A stretch of DNA of 64,000 nucleotides from Planctomycetota bacterium (lineage in GTDB: Bacteria > Planctomycetota > UBA1135 > UBA2386). Positions 26,303-35,071 of this stretch are shown one piece after another. The position numbers and the translations under genes are program-made. Numbering within the stretch: position 1 is the first letter of the stretch; each line of letters begins with the position of its first letter. The stretch covers positions 186,001 to 250,000 of the forward strand of contig JACKHZ010000013.1 of assembly GCA_020638735.1 (NCBI GenBank). Reading direction: 5' to 3'. Under the pieces are notes generated by a model. It did no database searches, was not told the DNA's origin, and saw only the letters and a list, made by a program, of their open reading frames with translations.

Positions 26303-27715
26303 ATGCCGAGCACTTCGCACTACCAGGCGCGTCGGCGCCAGTTCCTGGCCGCGATCGACACCCCGGTCCTGCTGATGGCGGGTGGTTGGATCTCCCGGAA
26401 CTACCCGGCCAACTGGAACCCCTACCGCGCCGACAGCACCTTCCTGTTCTTCTTCCCCGAGCCGGAGCCCAACGCCGCGGCGCTGTTCGATCCGAAGGAC
26501 GAGTCGGTCACGCTGTTCCTCGACGAACGCACCGCGGAGGACGCGCTGTGGCACGGCCCGGTGCCGAGCTTCGCCGACGTCAAGAAGAAGGTGGGCGTCA
26601 GCCGCATCGAGAAGCGCGCCGACCTCGCCGCGGTGGTCAAGAAGAAGGCCGGCCGGCGCAAGGTGCGCACGGTGGCGACCCCGGACCCGCGCGCCACCGC
26701 CGAGGCGCGGGCCGTCACCGGCGACAAGGTCGACTTCTTCGCCGCCGACAAGGTCGGCCACCGCGACGTGATCGCGGCGATCGCCCACCTGCGCAACCAC
26801 AAGGCCCCGGAGGAGCTGACCGAGATGCGCCGTGCAGCGGCCATCACCAACGACGCGCACAAGGCGGCGATGGCGCACACCCGCCTCGGCATCACCGAAC
26901 AGGACCTCGTCGGCCGCGTCGAGGGTGTGTTCACGCGGCACGGCTGCGTGCCCGCCTACGGCACGATCCTGTCGGTGCGCGGCGAGGTGCTGCACAACCA
27001 CGCCCATCACCACACGCTGCGCGACGGCGACCTGGTGCTGCTCGACGCCGGCGCCGAGCTGCCGAGCGGCTACTGCGCCGACGTCACCCGCACCTGGCCG
27101 GCCAGCGGGCGCTTCGGACCCGAGGCCGCCGACGTCTACGACATCGTGCTCGCCGCCGAGAAGGCCGCGATCGAGGCGGTCGCGCCGGGCATTCGCTACC
27201 GCGACGTGCACATGCTCGCCGCGCGCGTGCTCGCCGACGGCCTGCAGCAGCTCGGCATCCTGCGCGGCTCCGCCGACGCACTGGTCGAGAGCGGCGCGCA
27301 CGCGCTGTTCTTCCCGCACGGCGTCGGCCACCTGCTCGGCATCGACGTGCACGACATGGAGGCCTTCGGCGACCAGATCAGCTACGCGAAGGGGCGACCG
27401 CGCAGCGAGCAGTTCGGCACGCGCTACCTGCGCCTCGACCTCGACCTGCAACCCGGCGTCTGCGTCACGATCGAGCCGGGCATCTACTTCGTGCCGGCGA
27501 TCCTGCGCGACGCGGCGACGAAGAAGCAGTTCAAGGGCCAGGTGGACTTCGCGCGCTGCGAGCGCTTCCTGACCATGAACAGCGGCCGCGGCTTCGGCGG
27601 CGTGCGCATCGAGGACGACGTCGTCTGCACCCGGACCGGACGCGAGGTGCTGACCGCCGCGGTCCCGAAGGAGCGCCCCGCGCTCGAGGCCCTCGTCGGC
27701 AGCGCGCTCACCTGA
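26303..27715 (+). CDS. pepP: Aminopeptidase P family protein (Xaa-Pro aminopeptidase)
   Basis: 470 residues from ATG 26303. Removes N-terminal residues that precede proline; a cytosolic dinuclear-metal (usually Mn) peptidase of family M24B. An N-terminal ~170-residue domain (MPSTSHYQARRRQFLAAIDTPVLLM) typical of PepP precedes the pita-bread catalytic domain with all five metal ligands: Asp in LLDAGAE, Asp in CADVTRTWP, His in GVGHLLGIDVHD, Glu in TIEPGIYF and Glu in RIEDDVV. The catalytic-domain length is normal. The EI24 gene starts 3 bases after its stop, so they are probably co-transcribed. Confidence 0.95.
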   Translation: MPSTSHYQARRRQFLAAIDTPVLLMAGGWISRNYPANWNPYRADSTFLFFFPEPEPNAAALFDPKDESVTLFLDERTAEDALWHGPVPSFADVKKKVGVSRIEKRADLAAVVKKKAGRRKVRTVATPDPRATAEARAVTGDKVDFFAADKVGHRDVIAAIAHLRNHKAPEELTEMRRAAAITNDAHKAAMAHTRLGITEQDLVGRVEGVFTRHGCVPAYGTILSVRGEVLHNHAHHHTLRDGDLVLLDAGAELPSGYCADVTRTWPASGRFGPEAADVYDIVLAAEKAAIEAVAPGIRYRDVHMLAARVLADGLQQLGILRGSADALVESGAHALFFPHGVGHLLGIDVHDMEAFGDQISYAKGRPRSEQFGTRYLRLDLDLQPGVCVTIEPGIYFVPAILRDAATKKQFKGQVDFARCERFLTMNSGRGFGGVRIEDDVVCTRTGREVLTAAVPKERPALEALVGSALT

Positions 27716-27717
27716 CC

Positions 27718-28395
27718 ATGTTCCATGCCCTGCTCCTGGCGATAGGACAGCTGTTCACCGGCCCCATCCTCGGCGTGCTCGGCGGCGTCGTGATGCTCAG
27801 CGTCGCGTGCTTCGTCGGCCTGTGGCTCGGCCTCGGCTACGTGCTGTCGCACTGGTTCCCCGACTCGTGGCTCTCCACCGGGCTCGGCGGCGTGACGACG
27901 CTGGTGCTGGCGTGGTTCCTGTTCCCGGTGGTGACCAGCGCCATGGTCGGGCTGTTCCTCGACCGCGTCGCCGCGATCGTCGAGCGCCAGCACTATCCCG
28001 AGCTGCCGCCGGCGAAGGGCCTGCCGTTCGTCGAGGGGCTGCTCGCGGCGCTGCGCTTCGTGGTCGTGCTGATCGGCGCCAACCTGCTGCTGCTGGTGCT
28101 GATGCTGTTCCCGCCGATCTACCTCGTCGCGTGGTTCGTCGTCAACGGCTGGCTGCTCGGCCGCGAGTACGCCGAGCTGGTGCTGATGCGCCGTCACCCG
28201 CGCCGCGAGGCCGACGACCTGCGGCGTCGCAACAACGGCGAATGCGTGCTCGCCGGCGCCGGCTTCGCCGGCCTCGCCGCGCTGCCGCTGTTCAACCTCG
28301 TGCTGCCCGTGGTCGCGACCGCCTACATGGTGCATCGCGCCGAGACCTGGCGCCGCGACCGGCCGGCCGCCCCGCTTCAGGCCGACGGCGGATAG
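27718..28395 (+). CDS. EI24/CysZ-like integral membrane protein
   Basis: 225 residues from ATG 27718. Several hydrophobic helices: about 5-35, 45-75, 110-145 and 175-205. The overall pattern, with a first pair of helices, the loop DRVAAIVERQHYPELPPAKGLPF, and GREYAELVLMRRHPRREADDLRRRNNGECVLAGAGFAGLAALPLFNLVLPVVATA, matches the EI24 family, which includes the sulfate-related CysZ of E. coli. Family role is transport or membrane housekeeping; substrate unknown. Its last 19 bases overlap the end of the convergent UspA gene. Confidence 0.8.
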   Translation: MFHALLLAIGQLFTGPILGVLGGVVMLSVACFVGLWLGLGYVLSHWFPDSWLSTGLGGVTTLVLAWFLFPVVTSAMVGLFLDRVAAIVERQHYPELPPAKGLPFVEGLLAALRFVVVLIGANLLLLVLMLFPPIYLVAWFVVNGWLLGREYAELVLMRRHPRREADDLRRRNNGECVLAGAGFAGLAALPLFNLVLPVVATAYMVHRAETWRRDRPAAPLQADGG

Positions 28396-28808
28396 AGGAT
28401 CACCGGCACGTGCGCGTGCCGCACGACGATCTCGGCGACCGAGCCCAGCAGCAGCCGTCGCAGCCCCGAGCGGCCGTGCGTCGCCATCGCGACGTAGTCG
28501 GCGCCCACCTTGGCGGCGTAGTCGCAGATCGCCTTCGGCACGTCGGCGCCCTCGAGCACCTCGCAGTGCTTGCAGACCGACCCGAGCTTCGCCGCGAGCG
28601 ACGCGAGCTCCTTCTCCCAGTCCGCGCGCAGCTGCTGGCGGTCCGGGTAGACGGCCATCAGGCTGCCGGCGGTCGGCTCGAAGGGCAGGTCCTCGAGGAT
28701 CGCGACCAGGGTGACATCGAGCTGCAGGCGCTCCGCGAGCGTGCGGACCGGCGCGAACGCGCGCTGGGACTCCTGCGAGAGATCCGTCGTCAGAACGATT
28801 CCAGGCAT
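28377..28808 (-). CDS. Universal stress protein (UspA family)
   Basis: 143 residues from ATG 28808 (MPGIVLTTDLSQESQRAFAPV). Single Usp domain with the ATP-binding motif G-x2-G-x9-G-S (MATHGRSGLRRLLLGSVAEIVVRH), so probably of the nucleotide-binding type. A His and two Cys are found in CKHCEVLEG at about 80-85, unusual but not diagnostic. It may act with the divergent CBS-domain gene. Overlaps the EI24 gene by 19 bases tail to tail. Stress or energy-dependent role inferred from family. Confidence 0.92.
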   Translation of the reverse strand: MPGIVLTTDLSQESQRAFAPVRTLAERLQLDVTLVAILEDLPFEPTAGSLMAVYPDRQQLRADWEKELASLAAKLGSVCKHCEVLEGADVPKAICDYAAKVGADYVAMATHGRSGLRRLLLGSVAEIVVRHAHVPVILYPPSA

Positions 28809-28902
28809 GACGACTCCAGTGTCGGGTGGCGATGACCTACCGCCAACTACCCAATCAGCATGCGACCCGCCCGGGGAGCTCCACCATCCGAACTTGGGCC
28901 CC

Positions 28903-28927
28903 CCGGACAGGTTCTGCGAAAGTCCGG
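28903..28927. promoter_or_regulatory. Inverted repeat in the UspA/CBS divergent region
   Basis: CCGGAC (28903-28908) and GTCCGG (28922-28927) form a 6-bp inverted repeat with a 13-base spacer, lying between two divergent stress-type genes. Possible operator for a dimeric regulator; not certain. Confidence 0.3.
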
Positions 28928-28964
28928 ACGATGGCGCCGGTTGCTCCTTGCAGTGGAGGTCCAG

Positions 28965-29456
28965 ATGGAAGCCCAATCGATGCCCCAACCCAAGCTGTTC
29001 GATCTGTGCGCCGAGGACGTCATGCAGCGCAAGATCGTCACCCTCGGCGCCGGCGACAGCCTGCCGGCAGCCGAGCGCACGCTGACGGAGGCCGGCATCA
29101 GCGGCGCGCCCGTGCTCGACGACCACGACCGCGTGCTGGGTGTGGTGTCGATGACGGACCTGCTGCGGCATCGCGCCGAGGACGACGACATCCCGGACGA
29201 CGCCGAAGCCGAGGTGTTCGACGACTCGATCGACGAGACGGAGCAGGTCGCGTTCTTCCGGCCGGAGGCCGGCGCTTGCGTCGGCGACGTGATGACGCAG
29301 GAGATCGTGTCGGTGCCGCCGTCGATGCCGCTGGCGAAGATCGCCGAGCGCATGGTCTCGACCCACGTACATCGTGTGCTGGTGCTCGAGCGCGGCCGCC
29401 TGATCGGCCTGATCTCGACGATGGACCTGCTCGAGAAGGTCGCGCGCGGTCGCTGA
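28965..29456 (+). CDS. Tandem CBS-domain protein
   Basis: 163 residues from ATG 28965, preceded by GGAGG at 28955-28959. Two CBS motifs: AEDVMQRKIVTLGAGDSLPAAERTL with GAPVLDDHDRVLGVVSMTDLL, and VGDVMTQEIVSVPPSMPLAKIAERM with HRVLVLERGRLIGLISTMDLLE. An acidic linker (DDDIPDDAEAEVFDDSIDE) separates them. CBS pairs bind adenosine nucleotides and sense energy status. Stand-alone CBS proteins often regulate partners in trans. It is divergent from the UspA gene, also an adenine-nucleotide-type protein, so a shared energy or stress response is plausible. Confidence 0.92.
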   Translation: MEAQSMPQPKLFDLCAEDVMQRKIVTLGAGDSLPAAERTLTEAGISGAPVLDDHDRVLGVVSMTDLLRHRAEDDDIPDDAEAEVFDDSIDETEQVAFFRPEAGACVGDVMTQEIVSVPPSMPLAKIAERMVSTHVHRVLVLERGRLIGLISTMDLLEKVARGR

Positions 29457-29538
29457 GCCATCTGCCCGGACCGGGGCCCTTCGTCGTCGCGCCGCAGAGG
29501 TGTGCGGGCCGCGAAGCCGCCGCGCCTATCATGCCGGC

Positions 29539-30390
29539 ATGGACGAGCGCCCCCCGCTGTCTCCCCCGCCGCGGCACGTGCCGACCAGCCTGCACCTGCG
29601 CGTGCTGCTCGGCGGCCTGCTGCCGACCATCGGCTTCGCGGTGCTCGCGATCGCCGGGTCGATGGCGCTGGCGTTCGTCTCGCGCAGCGAACTGCTGACC
29701 TTCGGCCGCTTCTCCGGCGAACTGTGCACCGCCGAGGGCGTCGTCACCGCGGTCGAGCCCCTGTCGATCGAGAGCAACCATCGCACGGTCTGCCGCGTCG
29801 ACTTCCGCTACGAGGTCGACGGGCGCGAGCTCGCGGGCAGCAGCTACGCCGACGAGTGCAAGCTGCAGCCCGGCGCCCCGGTCGCCGTCGAGCACGTCGC
29901 CACGGCGCCGGAGGTCGCGCGCGTCCGCGGCATGCGCACGGCGCCGTTCCCGGCGTTCGTCGCGTTCGTGCTGGTGTTCCCGCTCGTCGGGCTGGGCCTC
30001 GTGGTCGGCGGCGTGCTCGCCAACCGCCGTCGCGTGCGCCTGCTGCGCGACGGCGAGTCGACGTGGGCCGTGCTGACCGACCGCAAGCCGACCGCCACGC
30101 GGGTCAACAGCCAGCGCGTCTACGCGCTCGAGTTCACCTTCGTCGATGCCGCCGGCGAACGCCGCGTCGCCCGCGAGCGATCCCACCGCGCGGTCTGGTT
30201 CGACGAACAGGTCGCCCGCCAGATCCTCTACGACCCGCGCTCGCGCGCCGCCTGCCTGGTCGAGATGACGCCCGGCAGGCCGCGCGTCGTCGACGGCGAG
30301 TGGGCGCCGGTGTCGCCGTTCTCGCTGTTCGCCGTGCTGCTGCTGCCGGCGGTCGCCTTCGTCGGCAACTGGATCGCGCTGACCGTCTAG
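29539..30390 (+). CDS. Membrane protein with DUF3592-like domain
   Basis: 283 residues from ATG 29539. TM helices about 20-44 (LRVLLGGLLPTIGFAVLAIAG), 134-160 (AFVAFVLVFPLVGLGLVVGGVLA) and 262-282. The first outer loop contains TAEGVVTAVEPLSIESNH and CRVDFRYEVDGRELAGSSYA, the pattern of DUF3592 (beta strands around V-Y-F-Y, D-G). A second similar unit follows the middle helix (STWAVLTDRKPTATRVNSQRVYALEFTFVDAAGE). No catalytic motif. Likely an inner-membrane protein with two small beta domains. Stand-alone gene between the CBS gene and the convergent dehydratase gene. Confidence 0.75.
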   Translation: MDERPPLSPPPRHVPTSLHLRVLLGGLLPTIGFAVLAIAGSMALAFVSRSELLTFGRFSGELCTAEGVVTAVEPLSIESNHRTVCRVDFRYEVDGRELAGSSYADECKLQPGAPVAVEHVATAPEVARVRGMRTAPFPAFVAFVLVFPLVGLGLVVGGVLANRRRVRLLRDGESTWAVLTDRKPTATRVNSQRVYALEFTFVDAAGERRVARERSHRAVWFDEQVARQILYDPRSRAACLVEMTPGRPRVVDGEWAPVSPFSLFAVLLLPAVAFVGNWIALTV

Positions 30391-30402
30391 CCGGGCCCGG
30401 CG

Positions 30403-31341
30403 TCAGGCCTTCGGCAGCCAGGCGAAGTCGGTGTTGCCGCCGCTGAGGACGCAGCCGATGCGCTTGCCGGCGAGTTCGCCGGCGATGGTGCGCATGGCGG
30501 CGACGACGGTGGCGCCGCTCGGCTCGACGACCAGCTTCTGGCGATCGAGCAGGAAGCGCGCGGCGGCGAGCATCGCCTCCTCGGTGATGGTGACGACGCG
30601 CACACCGTGCCGCATCAGCAGCGCGAAGTTGGGTTCGCCGAGCGCGGTCAGCAGACCATCGCCCCACGTGGTGCCGCCTTCGACGCGCGGCTGCCGCACG
30701 CCGGTGGCGAGCGAGCGCGCGGCGTCGTCGACGGCCAACGGCTCGGCGGCGAGCACGCGCGCCGACGGGCGCATCGCCGCGACCGTCACCGCCGTTCCCG
30801 CGCACAGCCCGCCGCCGCCGACCGGCACGACCACCAGATCGAGGTCCGGCACGTCCTGCAGCAGCTCCATCGCCGCCGTGCCCTGCCCCGCCATGACCAT
30901 CGGGTCCTCGAACGGATGCACCAGCACCGCGCCGGTCTCACGCTGCCACTCGGCGCAGACCTGCTCCCGCTCGCTCTGCTGGCAGAAGCGGATCTCGGCG
31001 CCATAGCCGCGCACGGCCTCGACCTTCACCTTCGGCGCGGTGCGGGGCATCACGACGTAGCTCGGCACGCTGCGCCGCGCCGCCGCGAAGGCGAGCGCCG
31101 CCGCGTGGTTGCCGCTCGAGTGCGTGATCACGCCGCGTGCCGCCGCCACGTCGTCGAGCGCGAACACCGCGTTGCAGGCGCCGCGCGCCTTGAAGGCGCC
31201 GACCTTCTGCAGGTTCTCGCACTTCAGGAACACGCTGGCGCCGAGCTCCCGGTCGAGCGTCGAGGACGTCACGACCGGGGTGCGGTGCACGCTGCCCGCG
31301 ATGCGCGCAGCCGCGGCCTGCACGTCCTCGAAGGTGATCAA
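30403..31341 (-). CDS. Threonine/serine dehydratase-type PLP enzyme (IlvA/TdcB/serine racemase group)
   Basis: 312 residues from a TTG at 31341 (MITFEDVQAAAARIAGSVHRTPV), the only start near the conserved N-terminus. PLP lysine in KVGAFKARGACNAV; glycine loop SSGNHAAALAFAA and phosphate-binding PVGGGGLCAGTAV; the C-terminal SGGN motif VLSGGNTDF. The chain ends without the C-terminal ACT domains of biosynthetic IlvA, so it is the short catabolic/racemase form: either threonine or serine dehydratase or serine racemase. These cannot be separated from sequence alone. It starts 3 bases after the glycosidase stop, so it is the second gene of that unit. Confidence 0.9.
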   Translation of the reverse strand: MITFEDVQAAAARIAGSVHRTPVVTSSTLDRELGASVFLKCENLQKVGAFKARGACNAVFALDDVAAARGVITHSSGNHAAALAFAAARRSVPSYVVMPRTAPKVKVEAVRGYGAEIRFCQQSEREQVCAEWQRETGAVLVHPFEDPMVMAGQGTAAMELLQDVPDLDLVVVPVGGGGLCAGTAVTVAAMRPSARVLAAEPLAVDDAARSLATGVRQPRVEGGTTWGDGLLTALGEPNFALLMRHGVRVVTITEEAMLAAARFLLDRQKLVVEPSGATVVAAMRTIAGELAGKRIGCVLSGGNTDFAWLPKA

Positions 31342-31344
31342 GCG

Positions 31345-33582
31345 CTATTGCAGCTGCACGCGCAGGCGGCCGTTCTTGCGGTCGATGTCCCAGAGCTTGT
31401 TGCCGAGCGGCATGCCCTGCAGGCGGAAGTCGATCGCGTCGCCGATCGGGTCGTCCTGCACCTCGCCGAAGCGCACCGCGAAGCCGCAGGCGATCCGGAA
31501 GATGTTGTCGAGCACGAAGGCGTTCAGGTGCAGGTCGACGCCGCGGTAGCGCGAGCCGAGCCCCGTCTCGGGGTTGTAGTGCTCGAGCGAGTTGGCGACG
31601 TCCATGCCCTCGATCTGCCCGCTCATCATCGTGATGGTGCGCTTCAACAGGTCGTTGGCGAGCTTCTGCGCCTTCTTGTTGCCGCGCTCGGCCCAGTAGC
31701 ACAGGCCCTCGAGGATGTGCGAGTTGACGACCGGCCAGACGCGGCCGTTCCACGGCGAGCCCTTGCGCGTGCCCTTCCATTGGCCGGCGGCGTCGAACGT
31801 CGAGTCGCTCATCGCGATGCTCGGCACCGGGTACTTGGCCCAGAACTCCTCGCGGCTCGACAGCAGATCGAGCATCGCGTCGACCTGCTTCTGGTTCGGG
31901 ATGTCGGTCGCCAGCGGGTAGAAGCCGACCGCCGCCTTGACGTTGGTCTTGCGGCGGTTCTTCGGATCGAGATCCATGAAGATGCCGGCCTTCTCGTCCC
32001 ACATCTTCTTGCGCACGGTGTCGAGGATGACCTCGACCTCGGCGTGGAAGCGGTTGGCCATCGCCTTCTCCTGGATCTCCTCGGCGACGGCGTGCAGCCA
32101 CTTCACCAGGCGATAGCGGAACACCGACGCGTCGATGCCCTTGAGGCGGAACTGCTCGGTGAACTCCTCGGCGCGGTCGGCCTTGTTGTCGATCACCGTG
32201 TAGCGACGCGAGAACTCCTGGCCCGCCTCGAAGTGGTTGACGATGTCGGTCAGCCCGCTGCCCTCGGGGTCGCGGTTGTTGCCGACCCACTTCACGTAGC
32301 GCTGCATCGCCATCAAGACGGCCTTCTTGGTCGCCTTGTCGTTGTGCATCGCGTCGAGCGACTCGAACCCACCGCCCCAGTCGGCGTGGTAGAAGTCGTT
32401 GGCGTCGGTGCCGCTCATGTAGACGCGACCCGGCACCTGCCCGTTGTGCAGCAGGTTGTCGAAGAACAGCTTGAGGCAGCCGCGCGCGTAGCTCGGGTCC
32501 TGCAGCCAGCGCGCCTCGCGCATGATCGCCGGCGCGCTGAAGCTCGTCGGCAGGTGGAACGGGCCGTTGCCCTCGCAGATCGCCGGCGAGCTGTAGAGGC
32601 CGGCGCCGTGCGGCTGCCGCAGCAGGTAGAGCAGCTCGAAGCGGTGGCGCACGACGCGCTCGATCGCCTTGTCGTCGCACGAGAACTTCGGCACGCCCTG
32701 CCAGAAGGCCTGCCAGCCGTTCTCGTCCTTGGCGTCCGGACGGCGCGCGCGGAAGTTGATGCCCTTGCCCTTGAAGACGACGTTGGCCTCGAAGCGGTGG
32801 GTCGACGACTCGCCGACCTTGAGCGGGACCGGGCGGAACAGACCGGCGTAGACGCGCGAGCCGGCGATGATCGGGCTCGGCTTCTCGACCGGGCGCTTGG
32901 CGCGCGGCGTCGGCAGCCCGGTCATGTCGTACCACGGCGTCTCCTCGAAGCTCGGCAGGTCGCTGCCGCCCTCGCTGAAGAACGCCTGCAGGCACTTCGC
33001 GCCCTTGCTGTCCGGGTTGGAGTAGTGGATGTCGGCCGGCACCTGCGGCTGGGTCGCGTCGCCGAGGTTGCGGCGGATGCGGAAGCTGTCGCCTTCGAGC
33101 GAGACGGGCTCGCCCTCGGGGTCGGTCGTGGTCCACATCACGACGGTGACCTCCCGGTCCTCCTTGCCGCCGTTGAGCAGGTCGAGCTCGCAGACGAAGC
33201 GATCGTCCTGGGTGACGAAGCGACGCTCGACGACCGTGAGGCCGCTCGCGTCGGAGTGGGTCAGCACGGCCTTGCCGTTCTCCATCGCCACCGAGGTGCA
33301 GGTGGTCTGCAGGACCTTGCCGGCCTGGTCGAGGAAGGCCAGGAAGAAGACCGACGGCACCAGCGCGTGCGAGATGCTGGCCTCGTCGCAGAAGCCGGGT
33401 GACAGCGCGAACCGCGGAAAGCGCGGCGCATAGAGGCAATAGCCGCCGCCGGCGAGGGCCATCTTTTTCGGCTGCGCAGACGCGGCGTCAGACGACGCCG
33501 CGGCCTTGGGCGCCGATGGGCGCGACTTGGCCTTCGTCTTGGGCGTACGCTTGACAGAATTGGTCTTCTTCGCGGCCGGCAT
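31345..33582 (-). CDS. MGH1-like glycoside hydrolase ((alpha/alpha)6 barrel)
   Basis: 745 residues from ATG 33582. A Lys/Ala/Ser-rich, disordered tail (~1-40: AKKTNSVKRTPKTKAKSRPS) precedes an N-terminal beta domain (about 40-270) and an (alpha/alpha)6 barrel (about 275-735). The barrel shows the mannosylglycerate hydrolase-like (MGH1/GH63-like) signature NGRVWPVVNSHILEGLCYW, PSIAMSDSTFD and YNPETGLGS. Likely hydrolyses an alpha-glycosidic linkage such as glucosyl- or mannosylglycerate; substrate not provable here. No signal peptide is visible, so probably cytosolic. It precedes the dehydratase gene by 3 bases. Catalytic acids were not assigned with confidence. Confidence 0.8.
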   Translation of the reverse strand: MPAAKKTNSVKRTPKTKAKSRPSAPKAAASSDAASAQPKKMALAGGGYCLYAPRFPRFALSPGFCDEASISHALVPSVFFLAFLDQAGKVLQTTCTSVAMENGKAVLTHSDASGLTVVERRFVTQDDRFVCELDLLNGGKEDREVTVVMWTTTDPEGEPVSLEGDSFRIRRNLGDATQPQVPADIHYSNPDSKGAKCLQAFFSEGGSDLPSFEETPWYDMTGLPTPRAKRPVEKPSPIIAGSRVYAGLFRPVPLKVGESSTHRFEANVVFKGKGINFRARRPDAKDENGWQAFWQGVPKFSCDDKAIERVVRHRFELLYLLRQPHGAGLYSSPAICEGNGPFHLPTSFSAPAIMREARWLQDPSYARGCLKLFFDNLLHNGQVPGRVYMSGTDANDFYHADWGGGFESLDAMHNDKATKKAVLMAMQRYVKWVGNNRDPEGSGLTDIVNHFEAGQEFSRRYTVIDNKADRAEEFTEQFRLKGIDASVFRYRLVKWLHAVAEEIQEKAMANRFHAEVEVILDTVRKKMWDEKAGIFMDLDPKNRRKTNVKAAVGFYPLATDIPNQKQVDAMLDLLSSREEFWAKYPVPSIAMSDSTFDAAGQWKGTRKGSPWNGRVWPVVNSHILEGLCYWAERGNKKAQKLANDLLKRTITMMSGQIEGMDVANSLEHYNPETGLGSRYRGVDLHLNAFVLDNIFRIACGFAVRFGEVQDDPIGDAIDFRLQGMPLGNKLWDIDRKNGRLRVQLQ

Positions 33583-33708
33583 TGGCAACTTCTTTTGCAG
33601 TATGAGCTTGCGACAAGCATGTCGCCCAATGAAGCCCGCTTTGAATTACGGCGTCACCGAACAACGGCAGCCTATCGCAGCCGCATCTTGATAAGTCCCC
33701 GCCGGCAG

Positions 33709-35067
33709 TCAAGCGATTTCGGCGGCACGCCAGGGATCGACCACGGCGCCCGGCGCGGCGCCGCGCGCGACCGCCTCGATGACCGTCGCCAGCTGCCGCG
33801 TCAGGCTGCGACGCGTGAAGCCGCCGAGCACGTCGCGCCGGCAGCCGGCTGGCGGCCGCCCAACGGCACGCGCCTCGACCCATCGCTCGAGCACGTCGGC
33901 GATCGCAGCGACGTCGGTCGGCGCCACCACCTCGCCGGCGCCGAGCCCGCGCACCAGATCGGCGCCGTCGCCCGGCGGCAACGCGGCGAGGATCGCGCGT
34001 TCGCTGGCCAGCGCCTCGTAGAGCTTGCCCGGCACCACCAGCGCGCGCTCGCCGGCGGGCACGCCGTGCAGCGGCACGAACAACGCGTCGGCGGCGAGCG
34101 CAGCGGCGATCGACTCACGGTGCGCCACGTAGCCGTGCATCGTCACCAGCGCGCCAAGGCCCAACTGCGCGATCAGCGCCCGGTGCGAGGCGTCGACCTG
34201 GCCGTAGAAGTGCACCGACAGCTGCCGCCGGGCCGACTCCGCGCCGACGCGGTCGCGATACGCGGCGACCGCGCGCAACAGCGGCGCGCCGGTGCGGCCG
34301 ATCGGCTCGATCTGGCGGTTGCGCACCCGACGCAGCGTGTTGCGCGTGACGCCCGCGGGCAGGTCCGCCGGATGGAACGTGCCGACGTGCACCAGCCGGA
34401 GCGTGTCGTCGGCGGCGTCGCGCAGCTCCGGCGCGGTGCCGGCGAAGTCCTCCTCGTCGAAGCCGTTGGGGATCGTCACGCAGCGCTCGGCGTCGGCGCC
34501 GAGCGCGACGAACGCGCGCCGCGCCTCCGGCACGTTGGCGATCGTCGCGGCGGCGGTGCGCAGCGTGCGGCGCAGATGGGCGAGGTCGCGCGCGGCGTGC
34601 ACCGGGCTCGGGTAGACCCGCCACGCGTCGAGCGCCCAGGGGTCGCGCAGATCGGCGATCCACGGCAAGCCGAGCTCGCGCTGCAGGCGTTCGCCCACGC
34701 GATAGCACGCGTACGGCGAGAGGGTGGTGATCACCGCGTCGAAGCGCTCGGCCCGCGCCAATTGCGACGCGCGCTCCCCGGCGGCCCAAGCCCACTCGTC
34801 GGCGTCGACGTGCAACCGCAGCTTGCGCCGGATCCGGTACGACAGCGGCGCCTTCGCCGGCGCGGCGACGCGCACCACGCGGCAGCTGGTGCCTTCGGCC
34901 AGCGAGCGGTCGTCGTTGGGCGCGTGCTCGCTCTTCTCGGCCTCGTCGACGGTCAGCACGACGGGCTCGATGCCGTGCTCGGGGAGGAACTTGCAGAACT
35001 TGGCGAAGCGCTGCGTGCCGGCGCCGCCCTTCGGCGGGAAGTAGTAGGCGACGACGAGGACCTTCAT
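33709..35067 (-). CDS. GT4-family glycosyltransferase
   Basis: 452 residues from ATG 35067 (MKVLVVAYYFPPKGGAGTQRFAKF), the usual start of GT-B glycosyltransferases acting on sugars of surface glycans. N-terminal donor/acceptor half with PSPVHAARDLAHLRRTL; the C-terminal half has VHVGTFHPADLPAGV and FVPLHGVPAGERALVVPGKLYEALASERAILAALPPGDGADLVR, a variant of the GT4 E-x7-E motif. It transfers a nucleotide-sugar-derived sugar in the cytoplasm, probably for a lipid-linked glycan or polysaccharide. It lies 4 bases downstream of the GT2 gene on the same strand, with which it likely works. Confidence 0.88.
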   Translation of the reverse strand: MKVLVVAYYFPPKGGAGTQRFAKFCKFLPEHGIEPVVLTVDEAEKSEHAPNDDRSLAEGTSCRVVRVAAPAKAPLSYRIRRKLRLHVDADEWAWAAGERASQLARAERFDAVITTLSPYACYRVGERLQRELGLPWIADLRDPWALDAWRVYPSPVHAARDLAHLRRTLRTAAATIANVPEARRAFVALGADAERCVTIPNGFDEEDFAGTAPELRDAADDTLRLVHVGTFHPADLPAGVTRNTLRRVRNRQIEPIGRTGAPLLRAVAAYRDRVGAESARRQLSVHFYGQVDASHRALIAQLGLGALVTMHGYVAHRESIAAALAADALFVPLHGVPAGERALVVPGKLYEALASERAILAALPPGDGADLVRGLGAGEVVAPTDVAAIADVLERWVEARAVGRPPAGCRRDVLGGFTRRSLTRQLATVIEAVARGAAPGAVVDPWRAAEIA

Positions 35068-35071
35068 CGCC

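Noticed and set aside
30607..33402. A 931-residue plus-strand frame opposite the glycosidase and dehydratase genes
   Set aside because: Basic, low-complexity shadow; the minus strand carries two intact families there.
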